Assembly: GCA_030039005.1 (NCBI GenBank)
Contig: JASHQT010000534.1
Location: forward strand, 1-13,084
Direction: 5' to 3'
Source: Bryobacteraceae bacterium
GTDB lineage: Bacteria; Acidobacteriota; Terriglobia; Bryobacterales; Bryobacteraceae
Length of the DNA stretch: 13,084 nucleotides
Of this stretch, positions 1-7,048 are shown one piece after another. The notes beneath the pieces were generated by a model, which ran no database searches, was not told the origin of the DNA, and was given only the letters and a program-made list of their open reading frames with translations. The position numbers and the translations under genes are program-made. The stretch's first letter is position 1. Every line of letters begins with the position of its first letter.

Positions 1-152
1 GAAAACGCGCGGGCGTTCGCGATGGTGACCAGAAGCAGCGTGGCGGCCAATGCGCCGACAGTGAGGATGGCGATGCCGCGCAGCAGCGTGCTCCAGCGCA
101 GGCGCTGTTCGAGCTGCGCGATGTAGGCGTGAAGCTGTTCGCGAGCGGTCAT
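1..152 (-). CDS. N-terminus of a membrane protein, probable further member of the Bat/VWA operon (partial)
   Basis: Only the first 50 residues lie in the window, beginning MTAREQLHAYIAQLEQRL; the gene runs off the left edge. A charged amphipathic stretch (residues 3-20) is followed by a hydrophobic segment at about 23-45 rich in Leu, Ala, Ile and Val, so this is an N-terminal membrane anchor with a short cytoplasmic lead. The ATG has a strong Shine-Dalgarno, GGAGG, five bases upstream. Operons of this type in Acidobacteriota commonly carry, next to the VWA genes, a very large membrane protein (often described as DUF4175-like or hypothetical) with this kind of N-terminus. I infer that identity from context and the general look of the start, not from a diagnostic motif. 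It is separated from BatA by the AbiTii/DUF433 block. Confidence 0.7.
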   Translation of the reverse strand, partial: MTAREQLHAYIAQLEQRLRWSTLLRGIAILTVGALAATLLLVTIANARAF

Positions 153-163
153 GGAGGCCTCCA
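152..163 (-). promoter_or_regulatory. Ribosome binding site inside a 12-bp perfect palindrome
   Basis: On the minus strand GGAGGCCTCC directly precedes the start codon ending at 152. With one more pair on each side it is the perfect palindrome TGGAGGCCTCCA. GGAGG (158-162) is the Shine-Dalgarno, at a spacing of 5. The anti-SD-like CCTCC lies between it and the ATG, so the site could pair with itself or with another transcript copy. That effect is inferred; the RBS itself is clear and fixes the start of the gene to the left. Confidence 0.6.
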
Positions 164-298
164 GCGGCGGACAGTGGCTAGCTAAAGGATATCGCAGGAG
201 GGATCGGCTGCGGAGGTCCGGAGGCTCGGGATGGGAAGGGGGTAGCGGCTATATGACTGAAAGGCGCAGCGCGCATTCCGGTTACGGGGCGGAGAGGT

Positions 299-1328
299 TT
301 ATCGCGACTGCCCCGCTGACAACTTGTCCCCTCGGCTGTGGACCTGCGCGACTTCCGCGAGTACGAGATAGGTGTTAATCAGGGTAAGGCGCGCTTCCTG
401 TGGGCTAACCTCGGCGTGGATGCCTTTGCAGGTCTTCTCGTATACCACATCGAGCCTGGATGCAATGTGATCGAGATCTGCGAGGGTTAGGTCGGTTGCG
501 GCCCGATCTGCGGCACGGCTATCGAGGTATGCAAGCAAACGGTTCTTATAATCGTCTGCGCCGACCTTGTGGGGTCGGCCCTGGCTGTCCCGGAAGGCTT
601 CGGCCTGGGCGGGAAAGACGGCGTCGGCGACTGTGAGAAGCATGCGCCTGCACGTCACGAGGGCCTGGGCGGACTCCTCGGGTTGGCCTGTGCGAATTCG
701 CTCATAGGCTGATAGCAACTGTTCGGCTGCTTTCGGGCAGTTCATGCGTACGAAGTTGTCGACGTCGATTCGGGCGGTCTCGAATATATCTTGTGCGGTG
801 CTTCCTAGTGAGAGCGCTATGTTCGCCTCGGTGGCATAGCTGTGAATTGATGCGACCAGCTTGTGAAGTAAACCCGTCTGCTCCGCGACTTGTTCGCGGA
901 GATTGCTGACGGAGAGGTTAAAGGAGTGAAGGACGCTAGTGACTGCGTTTTGGAGCTGGAGCCCTGCCCACTGACTCGGACTGTTCAAGCTAGGAGACAG
1001 GTCGCTTGGGAACTGGAATCCCGCCAGGGCGGTTTCGGCTGATCTGACTCGTGCCTCTATTGCGGGAAGGCTGTCGCTCCAGTATTCATTCTCCTCGGCA
1101 ATCCGCCGCCGCGTGTGGTTGAGCACTTCCCGAACGAGGAAAGGTCTAACCCACCAGGGTAGCCAGACAACTCATAATCGAGCCACCTCTGAGCGTCTTG
1201 GTCCGAGAGGAGCCGAGCAAGCCTTTTTGCCTTTAATAACACTTTGGAAACGGGACAATTTTCGTTCTCAAGCAAATCCAGCCGTTCGAGACGGCGAGCG
1301 CGGCTGCCATTCTGGAACTTTCGGCCAT
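299..1328 (-). pseudogene. AbiTii-domain abortive-infection / HEPN-like protein, frameshifted
   Basis: Two overlapping reading frames form one protein. The upstream frame (1275-1057) carries an AbiTii-like N-terminus: VLLKAKRLARLL, then QRWLDYELSGYP. The downstream frame (GTG at 1126 to TAA at 299) continues it with NHTRRRIAEENEYW, a central coiled region, and a C-terminus with TCRRMLLTVADAVFP, GADDYKNRLLAYLD and KGIHAEVS. That C-terminus matches the usual C-terminal part of AbiTii-domain proteins and has an HEPN-like look. One extra base in the CCC run at 1129-1131 would join them as SSFGEVLNHT. A second missing base near 1290 is likely: in-frame sequence before the TTG at 1275 (LERLDLLEN) looks coding but reaches a stop at 1330-1332, and one added base would connect it to ATG 1328 (MAESSRMAAALAV). 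The restored length is about 343 aa, fitting the family. GC is visibly lower than in neighbours. Either a decayed defence gene or sequencing indels; the alternative start is TTG 1275. Confidence 0.75.
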
Positions 1329-1367
1329 CTTATACGCCCATTGTCACAGATCACCTACTGACGTGGC

Positions 1368-1386
1368 AGCTCCCCGCAGAGGAGCT
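1368..1386. repeat. Short inverted repeat between DUF433 and AbiTii genes
   Basis: AGCTCC, a 7-base loop, then GGAGCT: a perfect 6-bp stem in the 80-bp gap between the DUF433 stop and the AbiTii start. There is no T-tract on either side, so it is not a convincing intrinsic terminator. It could be a minor processing or attenuation hairpin in the minus-strand transcript, or chance. Confidence 0.3.
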
Positions 1387-1408
1387 CGCTAAGGTGTATT
1401 TTCGGAAA

Positions 1409-1636
1409 TCAGGAGCGTGCGCGAGCGAAGGCGATGAGCTGACGAATTGTCGCGGCGGACAAATCGGGATAATTTTCCTCAATTTCCTGGAGCGAAGAAC
1501 CGAGTTCGGCGTCCTGCACGATAGTATCCGCTAGAATCCGGGTGCCACGGACGACAGGCCTTCCGGAAACCTTGCCGGGGACGCTCTCGACTAATTCGCA
1601 GCCGGTCGAGTCCACGTAACCGTTTGTACTTGCCAT
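1409..1636 (-). CDS. DUF433 domain protein, orphan VapB-like antitoxin
   Basis: A 75-aa protein. After a short lead, residues about 13-72 form a DUF433 domain, with the hallmark GKVSGRPVVRGTRILADTIV followed by an acidic helix (LQEIEENYPDLS) and a helix containing TIRQLIAFA. DUF433 proteins are small winged-helix-type antitoxins that normally pair with a DUF5615 PIN-like toxin encoded just downstream. No PIN-like frame follows here; the next gene is the AbiTii/HEPN-like protein 80 bp away. I chose ATG 1636 because AGGCGGA lies just upstream; ATG 1660, eight codons earlier, is also in frame. The frame stays open still further upstream, but that part only shadows BatA. It lies in the lower-GC block that separates BatA from the membrane gene at the left edge. 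Family call is firm; the role with AbiTii is inference. Confidence 0.85.
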   Translation of the reverse strand: MASTNGYVDSTGCELVESVPGKVSGRPVVRGTRILADTIVQDAELGSSLQEIEENYPDLSAATIRQLIAFARARS

Positions 1637-1657
1637 GGAAGTCCGCCTAAATTCCAT

Positions 1658-1676
1658 CCTACGAATCTTCGTGAGG
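1658..1676. promoter_or_regulatory. Inverted repeat upstream of DUF433, possible operator
   Basis: CCT-ACGAA-TC-TTCGT-G-AGG: a 5+5 dyad with a 2-base centre, extended by three more pairs around one bulged G, in the 65-bp gap between the BatA stop and the DUF433 start. Antitoxin genes often have such dyads as autoregulatory operators, which is the inferred role. The core ACGAATCTTCGT also occurs exactly at 7058-7069, within the first codons of mazE. Confidence 0.3.
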
Positions 1677-1701
1677 AATGAAGCCGCTGACGCTGGCAAG
1701 G

Positions 1702-3714
1702 TCACTCCTCGCGCTGGGTGCCGAGGTAGCGGCTGGCGAGGGCGGATTCGGCGATCGCAGCGGTGAAGGCGGCGAGTAGCACGTACCACCACAACGATTC
1801 GGGGATTTTGGCGGGAGTGGAGGGACCGGCCGCGGAGGCGGCTCCGGGCGATGAGCGGTCGTTGCCTTGCCAAAGGGCCAAAACATCTTCGGGAATTATG
1901 TCGAGATTGGATTCCTTGGGATCGGGGTTGACGCCGATCAGGTCCTGGCGGCCGTTGGCGAAGCGGACCTGATAATAGCCGGCTGCGGTGAGCTGGAAGG
2001 TTTGCGCGGCCGAGGCTTCGCGGAGCGTAAGCGGGCGCTTACCATCGGGATCGGTGATTTCCACGCGCTGCGATTTGTCGCTCGCCGTGCGCAGATCGAG
2101 GTAAGCGTCGACGGGACGCGCGCCGCCCTGGCGCTCGCTTCCGGCGAGATAGCGCGCGGTTTGTTCGACGAAGGGAACGAAGGCGGGGTTCAGCGGAAAA
2201 TCGTTGGTGAGATTGTCGAGGCCGGAGGTGAGCAGCACGACGCGGCCTTCGCCGATGCGCTTTTCCAGCAGCAGCGGCGTCTGGTCGGCCAGGCGGACGA
2301 TGACGCGCGCGGCGCCGGGGTCGACATCGAGCGCGTAGAAGAACTTCACGCCCGGCCATCCGGCGGCTTTGGCGACGGCGGGGTAAGACGAATCGCTGGA
2401 GCCGACAGTCATGAAACGATCGGGAACGCGGTTATAGTCACGCGCTTCGATGATGTGCGCGCCGAAGATGGGGATCTGCGAGCGGCCGCCCGCTGACGTG
2501 CCGACGGCGATGAGGATGCTGCCGCCGGAGCGCACGTAATCGGTGAGCGAATTCTCGAGCAGCGACGGAAGCGAATTGAGATCGGAAAGAACGATGAAGG
2601 CGTAGTTGGGCAGCCGGCGGTCGGCGGCTTCGTTGACGGCGATGGATTCAAGCGTGAAGGCGGATTGGGCAGCGGCAGTGAGCGCGGCGCTGAAATAGAG
2701 GGGCGAGCGCGCGTCGCCGTAGTTGTGGATCAGCAGCGCCTTTTGCGGATCGGAGCGCTCGACGGCGAAGCGGCGCAGGTCATCGGCGGGGAGCGCGTCG
2801 GCCGAGTCGATTTTGATTTCGCAGCGATTGAAGCCGTAGGGCACATCCAGGGCGGGGAACTCGACGGTGGCGCGGCCGTTGGCGGGAACCGCGACGGTTT
2901 TCGTGGCTGTAGTTTTTCCATTCACCACCAGCGACGCGATGCGCTGCGCGGCGGGAGTGCCGTAGCCCGCGATCACGGCGCTGACACGAACCGGCTTTAA
3001 CTCCTTACCCCACACTTGGCCGGGAGCGTCCACGGATTCCACAGTCCAATTGGGCTGCTCATTGGTTGCGACAGCGTGGAGGGTCAAGCGAACGTTGGAG
3101 GCCAGCACCATATCGGAGAAGTTGCCCGCGAGCTCCGAGCGCTGCATGTCGCTGAACAAGTGCAGCTCGATGGGAGTGCGGACGCTACCGGCGAGGGCGC
3201 GGACGGCGCGGGCGAGTTCTCCGAAATTGCCGTGACCGTCGCCGGGTTGGATAGCGAGCACGGCAGCGCGCAGCGTGGAATCATCCTGGATGACCTGGGT
3301 CATGAAATGCAATTCGGATCCGAAGGCGGCTACCTGGGCGGGCGCATCGCCCTTGCCCGAGAGGACGCGAATGGCCGCAGCTTTTGCGTCGTCGAGCCGC
3401 GTGCCGGCGCGCATGCTAAGCGAATTGTCGACGACGAGGAGCATCAGCCGGTTGCTTGAAAACGCGGCCGCGCTGCGATAGATGAAGGGGCTGGCAAAAG
3501 CGAGGATCAACAGCACGAGACATGCCAGGCGGAGCGCAAGCAACAGCAGATGATCGAGCCGGCGGTGATGCGTCGAACTCTGCGTGCGCGATTCGAAAAA
3601 CGCGAGTGACGGCCAACGGTGCGGCGTGCTCTTCAGTTTCTTGAGCAAATGCAAGTAGAGCGGGAGCGCGACGCCGGCGGCGGCAACCAAAAACCAGGGT
3701 GCGAGGAATCCCAT
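1702..3714 (-). CDS. BatA-type VWA membrane protein
   Basis: A 670-aa protein. Residues 1-80 form the BatA N-terminal domain: a hydrophobic segment at 4-24, the linker LKKLKSTPHRWPSLAFFESR, and a second segment at 55-78. A von Willebrand A domain follows, with the MIDAS motif DNSLS (D96, S98, S100) for a divalent metal. A middle region (about 330-500) has a glutamine-amidotransferase-like fold signature with FIVLSDLNSLPSLLENSL and GGSILIAVG. A C-terminal transmembrane helix lies near 637-660. BatA-family proteins belong to the bacteroides-aerotolerance-type operons, with MoxR ATPases and DUF58 proteins, thought to act in envelope stress or complex assembly. The start ATG follows the upstream VWA stop with no gap (TAA-ATG), so the two are translationally coupled. 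The MoxR and DUF58 partners are not in the window. Confidence 0.92.
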   Translation of the reverse strand: MGFLAPWFLVAAAGVALPLYLHLLKKLKSTPHRWPSLAFFESRTQSSTHHRRLDHLLLLALRLACLVLLILAFASPFIYRSAAAFSSNRLMLLVVDNSLSMRAGTRLDDAKAAAIRVLSGKGDAPAQVAAFGSELHFMTQVIQDDSTLRAAVLAIQPGDGHGNFGELARAVRALAGSVRTPIELHLFSDMQRSELAGNFSDMVLASNVRLTLHAVATNEQPNWTVESVDAPGQVWGKELKPVRVSAVIAGYGTPAAQRIASLVVNGKTTATKTVAVPANGRATVEFPALDVPYGFNRCEIKIDSADALPADDLRRFAVERSDPQKALLIHNYGDARSPLYFSAALTAAAQSAFTLESIAVNEAADRRLPNYAFIVLSDLNSLPSLLENSLTDYVRSGGSILIAVGTSAGGRSQIPIFGAHIIEARDYNRVPDRFMTVGSSDSSYPAVAKAAGWPGVKFFYALDVDPGAARVIVRLADQTPLLLEKRIGEGRVVLLTSGLDNLTNDFPLNPAFVPFVEQTARYLAGSERQGGARPVDAYLDLRTASDKSQRVEITDPDGKRPLTLREASAAQTFQLTAAGYYQVRFANGRQDLIGVNPDPKESNLDIIPEDVLALWQGNDRSSPGAASAAGPSTPAKIPESLWWYVLLAAFTAAIAESALASRYLGTQREE

Positions 3715-6030
3715 TTACACGATCCCCCATTTGCGGCGCAGCCACCATTCGGAAAATCGGAGCGCGAGCAGCACCAGGAACACAAGCGGCAGGTCCCAAA
3801 GATCCTTGGTCTCGCGGACGGTGACGCCAGCTTCGGAGAAGGGAATGGAGCGCGAGAGTTTCGACGCATCGGCGGGCGACCAGTATTCGCCGCCGGTTTG
3901 CGAGGCGAGACGTTCGAGCAGAGCGCGGTTTTGTTCGGTGTGGAAGTTCTCGGCCACGCCATCGATGCGCTGAAACGTGATCACGTCGCGTCCGACTTCC
4001 GCGAGCTTGCCGGTGCTGGAATCCGTGCGCTGCGCGGTGACTTCGGTCAAATAGGCGCCGGTTTTGGGCGCGGACCATGCGGCCTGGAACTGGCCGGGAT
4101 TATCGGGCACGGGCGTCATTTCGATCAGGGCGCTGGTGCCGCTGGGCCCCAGGATGTGCGCTTCCACGCGGGCGTCGGGCGCCGGATTGTATTGGCGGTC
4201 GCGGACATCGGCGGTGAGCGCGACGGCGCCGTTATCGAGCAGCGTCTGCGAAGGCATGGACACGGTGACGTGGCCGGGCGTGCTGGATGCGAGCCAGCGC
4301 AGGAACTGCTGCCAAAACAAATGATGAGCGGTGTCGCCGAGCGGCAGGCTCATTTGCCAGCGCCAGCTTCCGCCCGTCGCCATGATCGCGGTCCGGCCGC
4401 GGCCGAAGTTTTCGGTGATCAGCAGCGGCAGCGTGCGGCCTTCGGGCGTAATCATGTTGGCGAGCACGGTGGCACCAGGTTTAGGCGTGCCGGGATCTTC
4501 GTAGTCCATCAGGTACGGGAGCGCCTTCCACTTGGCGGCGTTGGCGGAGGGGTCGTCCACCAGGCGCGTGATCACGCTGTCGGCGCCGGCGGGGGCGAGC
4601 TGAGCGAAGGTGTGCGTGGTGCCGTTGCGCGGGTCGGCTTCGCGGTGAAACGTCTCGGTGTGCGTGGGAAGCACGGTGGGGAACAGGTCCGTGAGCGTGG
4701 AGCCGTTCCAGCCTCCATCGGCGAGCGAATATTGGCCGCCGAGAAGCAACAGGCCGCCGCCGCGGCGATCGACGAATTCGTGGATCAGCTCCTGCTGCGC
4801 GGGAGTGAAGTAGGCAGCCTCCACGGATCCGATGATCAAGCCTTGATAAGTGAAGAGATCTTCGGCGCGCGAAGGGAATCCCGAGGCGAGCTCCTGCGGG
4901 TTCGCGATGCCCTGGCGATAAATCTTGTTTTCGCTGGTGCGAACCATGGAGACGATCTGCACCATGCGGTCCTCTTCTTCTGCCTCACGAATAAATTTGT
5001 ATTCCCAGCGCGGTTCGCCCTCGATATAAAGGATGCGGCGGGCATCGGAGCCGACGTTCACCACGCGAGTCAGCATGTTGTTGGCCGTGTTTTCTTCCCC
5101 AGGCAGAGGAAGGGCGGCGATCTGGAGCGTTTTGGCGCCCGCGCCACCGACGTCGAACATCAGAGTTTCGGTCTGGAGATTGCCATCCGACGCGAGGGTA
5201 ACGGTGCGAGCCGCGAGCGTCTTCGATTGGCCGTTGCTTGTGTCGCGAATCGCGAGGTTGACTTGGCGGCCCGTGTATCCGCGCTGGTGCAATGTGATCC
5301 GGGCGGCGAGGCGCGAATCGGCGAGGGCGCGCGGGGCGATGACTGCGTCGTCGAGCTCGACGTCGTGCGCGGCGCGTTCGCGGCCGAATCCGATGGTGTG
5401 GACGGGAATGCGACGCGCGCGCAGCGCGTTGATAGCGTCCGCGCTGATGCCGCCGGTGTTGTCATCGCCATCGCTGAGCAGGATGACGGCGCCGATGGGA
5501 AGATCCGACGTTTCGGCGCTGAGTTGTTTCAGGCTGTCGGAGATGCGAGTGGAGGGAGCGGCGGGTGTTACGCGATCGAGATCTTCGATGCGCGCGGGTA
5601 CGTCGTCAAAGCGATACAAGCGCGTTTGGAAGGAGCGGTTGAGATTGGCGAGCAGTCCGCTCTGCAAGGTCTTCACGGCCTGGGCTTCGCGCGTGGCGCC
5701 GTCTTCGGAGATGGCCATGCTGCGCGAATCGTCGACGAGCACCGCGATGATGTTTTGTTGCGGGCGAAGTTCAGCGATCGTGATCGCCGGGTGCCAGAGC
5801 AGGATCAGCAAAATCGCGGCGAGCAGCGTCTGCAGGCTCCAGATGACCCAAACGCGCCAACCGCGCATGATGGGTGCGGCTTGGGCCAGCCGCGAACGAA
5901 TCAGCCAGGCAAGAGCGAAGCCGGCCGTAATGATCAGCAGCACGAGCGCCCACTTGGGCCACGCGCCCAAGAGCGCGAACTGGCCGCGCGCATAGACGGA
6001 ACGTGGGTATTTAAAAAAGAAATCGAACAT
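3715..6030 (-). CDS. Large VWA / glutamine-amidotransferase-like membrane protein
   Basis: A 771-aa protein. Two transmembrane segments near the N-terminus (about 27-46 and 60-79) precede a VWA domain with the MIDAS motif DDSRS (D100, S102, S104) and, further on, the acidic turn VILLSDGDDNTGG. A middle Ig-like stretch leads to a class-I glutamine-amidotransferase-like domain (about 365-455) with YQGLIIGSVEAAYFTPAQQ and RRGGGLLLLGG, which lacks an obvious catalytic Cys triad and is probably structural. A beta-rich region and a final transmembrane helix (about 744-763) end the protein. This architecture recurs next to BatA and DUF4159 in Acidobacteriota and related phyla; exact function is unknown. 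The start at 6030 is forced: upstream the frame has no ATG, GTG or TTG before a stop. No good Shine-Dalgarno is seen, but a 20-codon mini-ORF ends in TGATG on this start. Confidence 0.9.
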   Translation of the reverse strand: MFDFFFKYPRSVYARGQFALLGAWPKWALVLLIITAGFALAWLIRSRLAQAAPIMRGWRVWVIWSLQTLLAAILLILLWHPAITIAELRPQQNIIAVLVDDSRSMAISEDGATREAQAVKTLQSGLLANLNRSFQTRLYRFDDVPARIEDLDRVTPAAPSTRISDSLKQLSAETSDLPIGAVILLSDGDDNTGGISADAINALRARRIPVHTIGFGRERAAHDVELDDAVIAPRALADSRLAARITLHQRGYTGRQVNLAIRDTSNGQSKTLAARTVTLASDGNLQTETLMFDVGGAGAKTLQIAALPLPGEENTANNMLTRVVNVGSDARRILYIEGEPRWEYKFIREAEEEDRMVQIVSMVRTSENKIYRQGIANPQELASGFPSRAEDLFTYQGLIIGSVEAAYFTPAQQELIHEFVDRRGGGLLLLGGQYSLADGGWNGSTLTDLFPTVLPTHTETFHREADPRNGTTHTFAQLAPAGADSVITRLVDDPSANAAKWKALPYLMDYEDPGTPKPGATVLANMITPEGRTLPLLITENFGRGRTAIMATGGSWRWQMSLPLGDTAHHLFWQQFLRWLASSTPGHVTVSMPSQTLLDNGAVALTADVRDRQYNPAPDARVEAHILGPSGTSALIEMTPVPDNPGQFQAAWSAPKTGAYLTEVTAQRTDSSTGKLAEVGRDVITFQRIDGVAENFHTEQNRALLERLASQTGGEYWSPADASKLSRSIPFSEAGVTVRETKDLWDLPLVFLVLLALRFSEWWLRRKWGIV

Positions 6031-6092
6031 CAGCGCCCGAGCTGGTTGGGAATTGTGGGAGGCGGCGCGTGTGAGTCATCTTCGTGAGTCAT
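6030..6092 (-). CDS. Putative 20-codon leader peptide coupled to the VWA gene
   Basis: In the 65-bp gap between DUF4159 and VWA, an ATG at 6092 opens a 20-codon frame (MTHEDDSHAPPPTIPNQLGR) whose TGA overlaps the VWA ATG as TGATG. This would allow translation re-initiation, which would make sense because the VWA start has no visible Shine-Dalgarno. The start codon belongs to one copy of a triple ATGACTCAC repeat. There is no homology to judge, no strong RBS, and such short frames arise by chance, so it is only a candidate. Confidence 0.25.
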   Translation of the reverse strand: MTHEDDSHAPPPTIPNQLGR

Positions 6093-6107
6093 TCTCTAGT
6101 GAGTCAT
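6071..6107 (-). repeat. Three direct copies of ATGACTCAC
   Basis: On the minus strand ATGACTCAC occurs at 6107-6099, 6092-6084 and 6079-6071, with unit starts 15 and 13 bases apart. The first copy encodes the final Met-Thr-His of DUF4159 just before its TAG; the second starts the candidate leader peptide. The core TGACTCA is a pseudo-palindrome. Three exact 9-mers within 37 bases are not expected by chance. They may come from duplication of the 3' end of the gene or form a protein-binding cluster; the sequence does not decide. Confidence 0.7.
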
Positions 6108-6884
6108 GGAGTAGGTAATGTAATTGAGGACGATGCGAAATGCAAGTCCGGAAAACTTTTCGGGATACTCGGGGCTGTCGGCCCACTCCCAGGCGTCGCC
6201 CAGGTGCATGTTGGCGCAGATGGCGACCATGATGCGGCCACGGTCGTTGCGGATGGCGCGCCACTTGGGGACGTAGCCGTCCTTTTCGTATGTGCGGCCG
6301 GTGTTGACGTAGACCTCGCTCGGGATCTGGAATTTTTCGTTGATGTCGTACAGGACGTGATAAATTTCGTCGGCGTCGGCGAGATCTTCGACCGGGCGAT
6401 CGGGGATCACCTGGCGCATGCCGGCCATGAAGTGCTCCCAATCGTCGGTGCCGTGGAAGTCGTCGACCATGAGGAAGCCGCCTTTATAGAGGTAATCGTG
6501 CAGGCGCTTGGCTTCGGCGTCGGTGAAGGTCCAGGTGTTGACGTCGACGGCGTAGATCCAGGGGTAATCGAAGATGTGGTCGCTGCGGAGATCGGCGACA
6601 TTGAGGGGCGAGGGTGAGTTGATGCGCGTGAGGCGCCGCAGGGCGATGAGGCAGTCGTTATCGGCCTTGGGATAATCACGCGACCAGCCGCCGCCGAAGA
6701 AACGGAAGCCGTAGCGGCCGCCGTCGGAGAAGCCGGAGGTGTACTGCAGGCGGCTCCAGTAGAATTCGGACGGGACGTTGGGGCCGGACTCGTAGTCGTA
6801 GCGGCCGTAGCCGCGGAATCCGCCGAATTGCATGGCAAACAGGCTGAGGCCCAGGAAAAACAGCAACGGCCTGACAAGCTTCAT
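6096..6884 (-). CDS. DUF4159 domain protein, secreted or periplasmic
   Basis: A 262-aa protein starting with a signal sequence or anchor (MKLVRPLLFFLGLSLFAMQ). DUF4159 features follow: RYDYESGPNVPSEFYWSRL, YPKADNDCLIALRRL, then YPWIYAVD, a YKGGFLMVDDFHG block, and near the end VAICANMHLGDAWEW and FRIVLNYITYSM. DUF4159 is predicted to have a glutamine-amidotransferase-like fold and is regularly encoded beside BatA, VWA, MoxR and DUF58 genes. Here it is the first gene of the minus-strand operon, with the VWA gene 65 bp downstream and a divergent mazEF unit upstream. The ATG at 6884 begins the signal peptide directly; no strong Shine-Dalgarno is visible. Its last three codons belong to the ATGACTCAC repeat cluster. 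Confidence 0.92.
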   Translation of the reverse strand: MKLVRPLLFFLGLSLFAMQFGGFRGYGRYDYESGPNVPSEFYWSRLQYTSGFSDGGRYGFRFFGGGWSRDYPKADNDCLIALRRLTRINSPSPLNVADLRSDHIFDYPWIYAVDVNTWTFTDAEAKRLHDYLYKGGFLMVDDFHGTDDWEHFMAGMRQVIPDRPVEDLADADEIYHVLYDINEKFQIPSEVYVNTGRTYEKDGYVPKWRAIRNDRGRIMVAICANMHLGDAWEWADSPEYPEKFSGLAFRIVLNYITYSMTH

Positions 6885-7013
6885 AGATGGCGCCTCGGAC
6901 TCGATTCAAGCGTATCAGAAGCGGGGCGGGTGCGGGGGCATCCAGGGAAACACAAGGACCTGCCCGCGGGTGAAGCGCTGAGGCTCCTGCCGGTGGCATC
7001 CCAGTTACCGGGT

Positions 7014-7031
7014 GTTATATTGATGTATAAC
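7014..7031 (+). promoter_or_regulatory. Probable mazEF operator and promoter
   Basis: GTTATA, six bases, TATAAC: a perfect 6+6 inverted repeat 17 bases before the mazE start codon. MazE/AbrB-fold antitoxins repress their own operon by binding such AT-rich dyads. TATAAC is also a fair -10 box, and TTACCG at 7005-7010 a possible -35 at a short 15-base spacing, so binding would block RNA polymerase. The dyad is seen directly; promoter and operator roles are inferred. The Shine-Dalgarno AGAGGGA follows at 7036-7042. Confidence 0.6.
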
Positions 7032-7048
7032 TGAAAGAGGGAACGTTC

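Noticed and set aside
153..298. Possible small gene or promoter in the 146-bp gap
   Set aside because: Apart from the RBS palindrome I see no coding frame with a start signal, no convincing -35/-10 pair and no terminator. A plus-strand frame from 151 to 378 overlaps the AbiTii end and has no protein-like pattern.
1113..1534. Two plus-strand open frames (1113-1361 and 1244-1534)
   Set aside because: They are antisense to the AbiTii and DUF433 genes and show no family pattern.
3619..6087. 822-codon open frame on the plus strand
   Set aside because: It is antisense to the VWA gene and part of BatA, whose domains and motifs are clear. High GC leaves few stops in this frame; its translation is a Gly/Arg/Ala-rich string without domain pattern.
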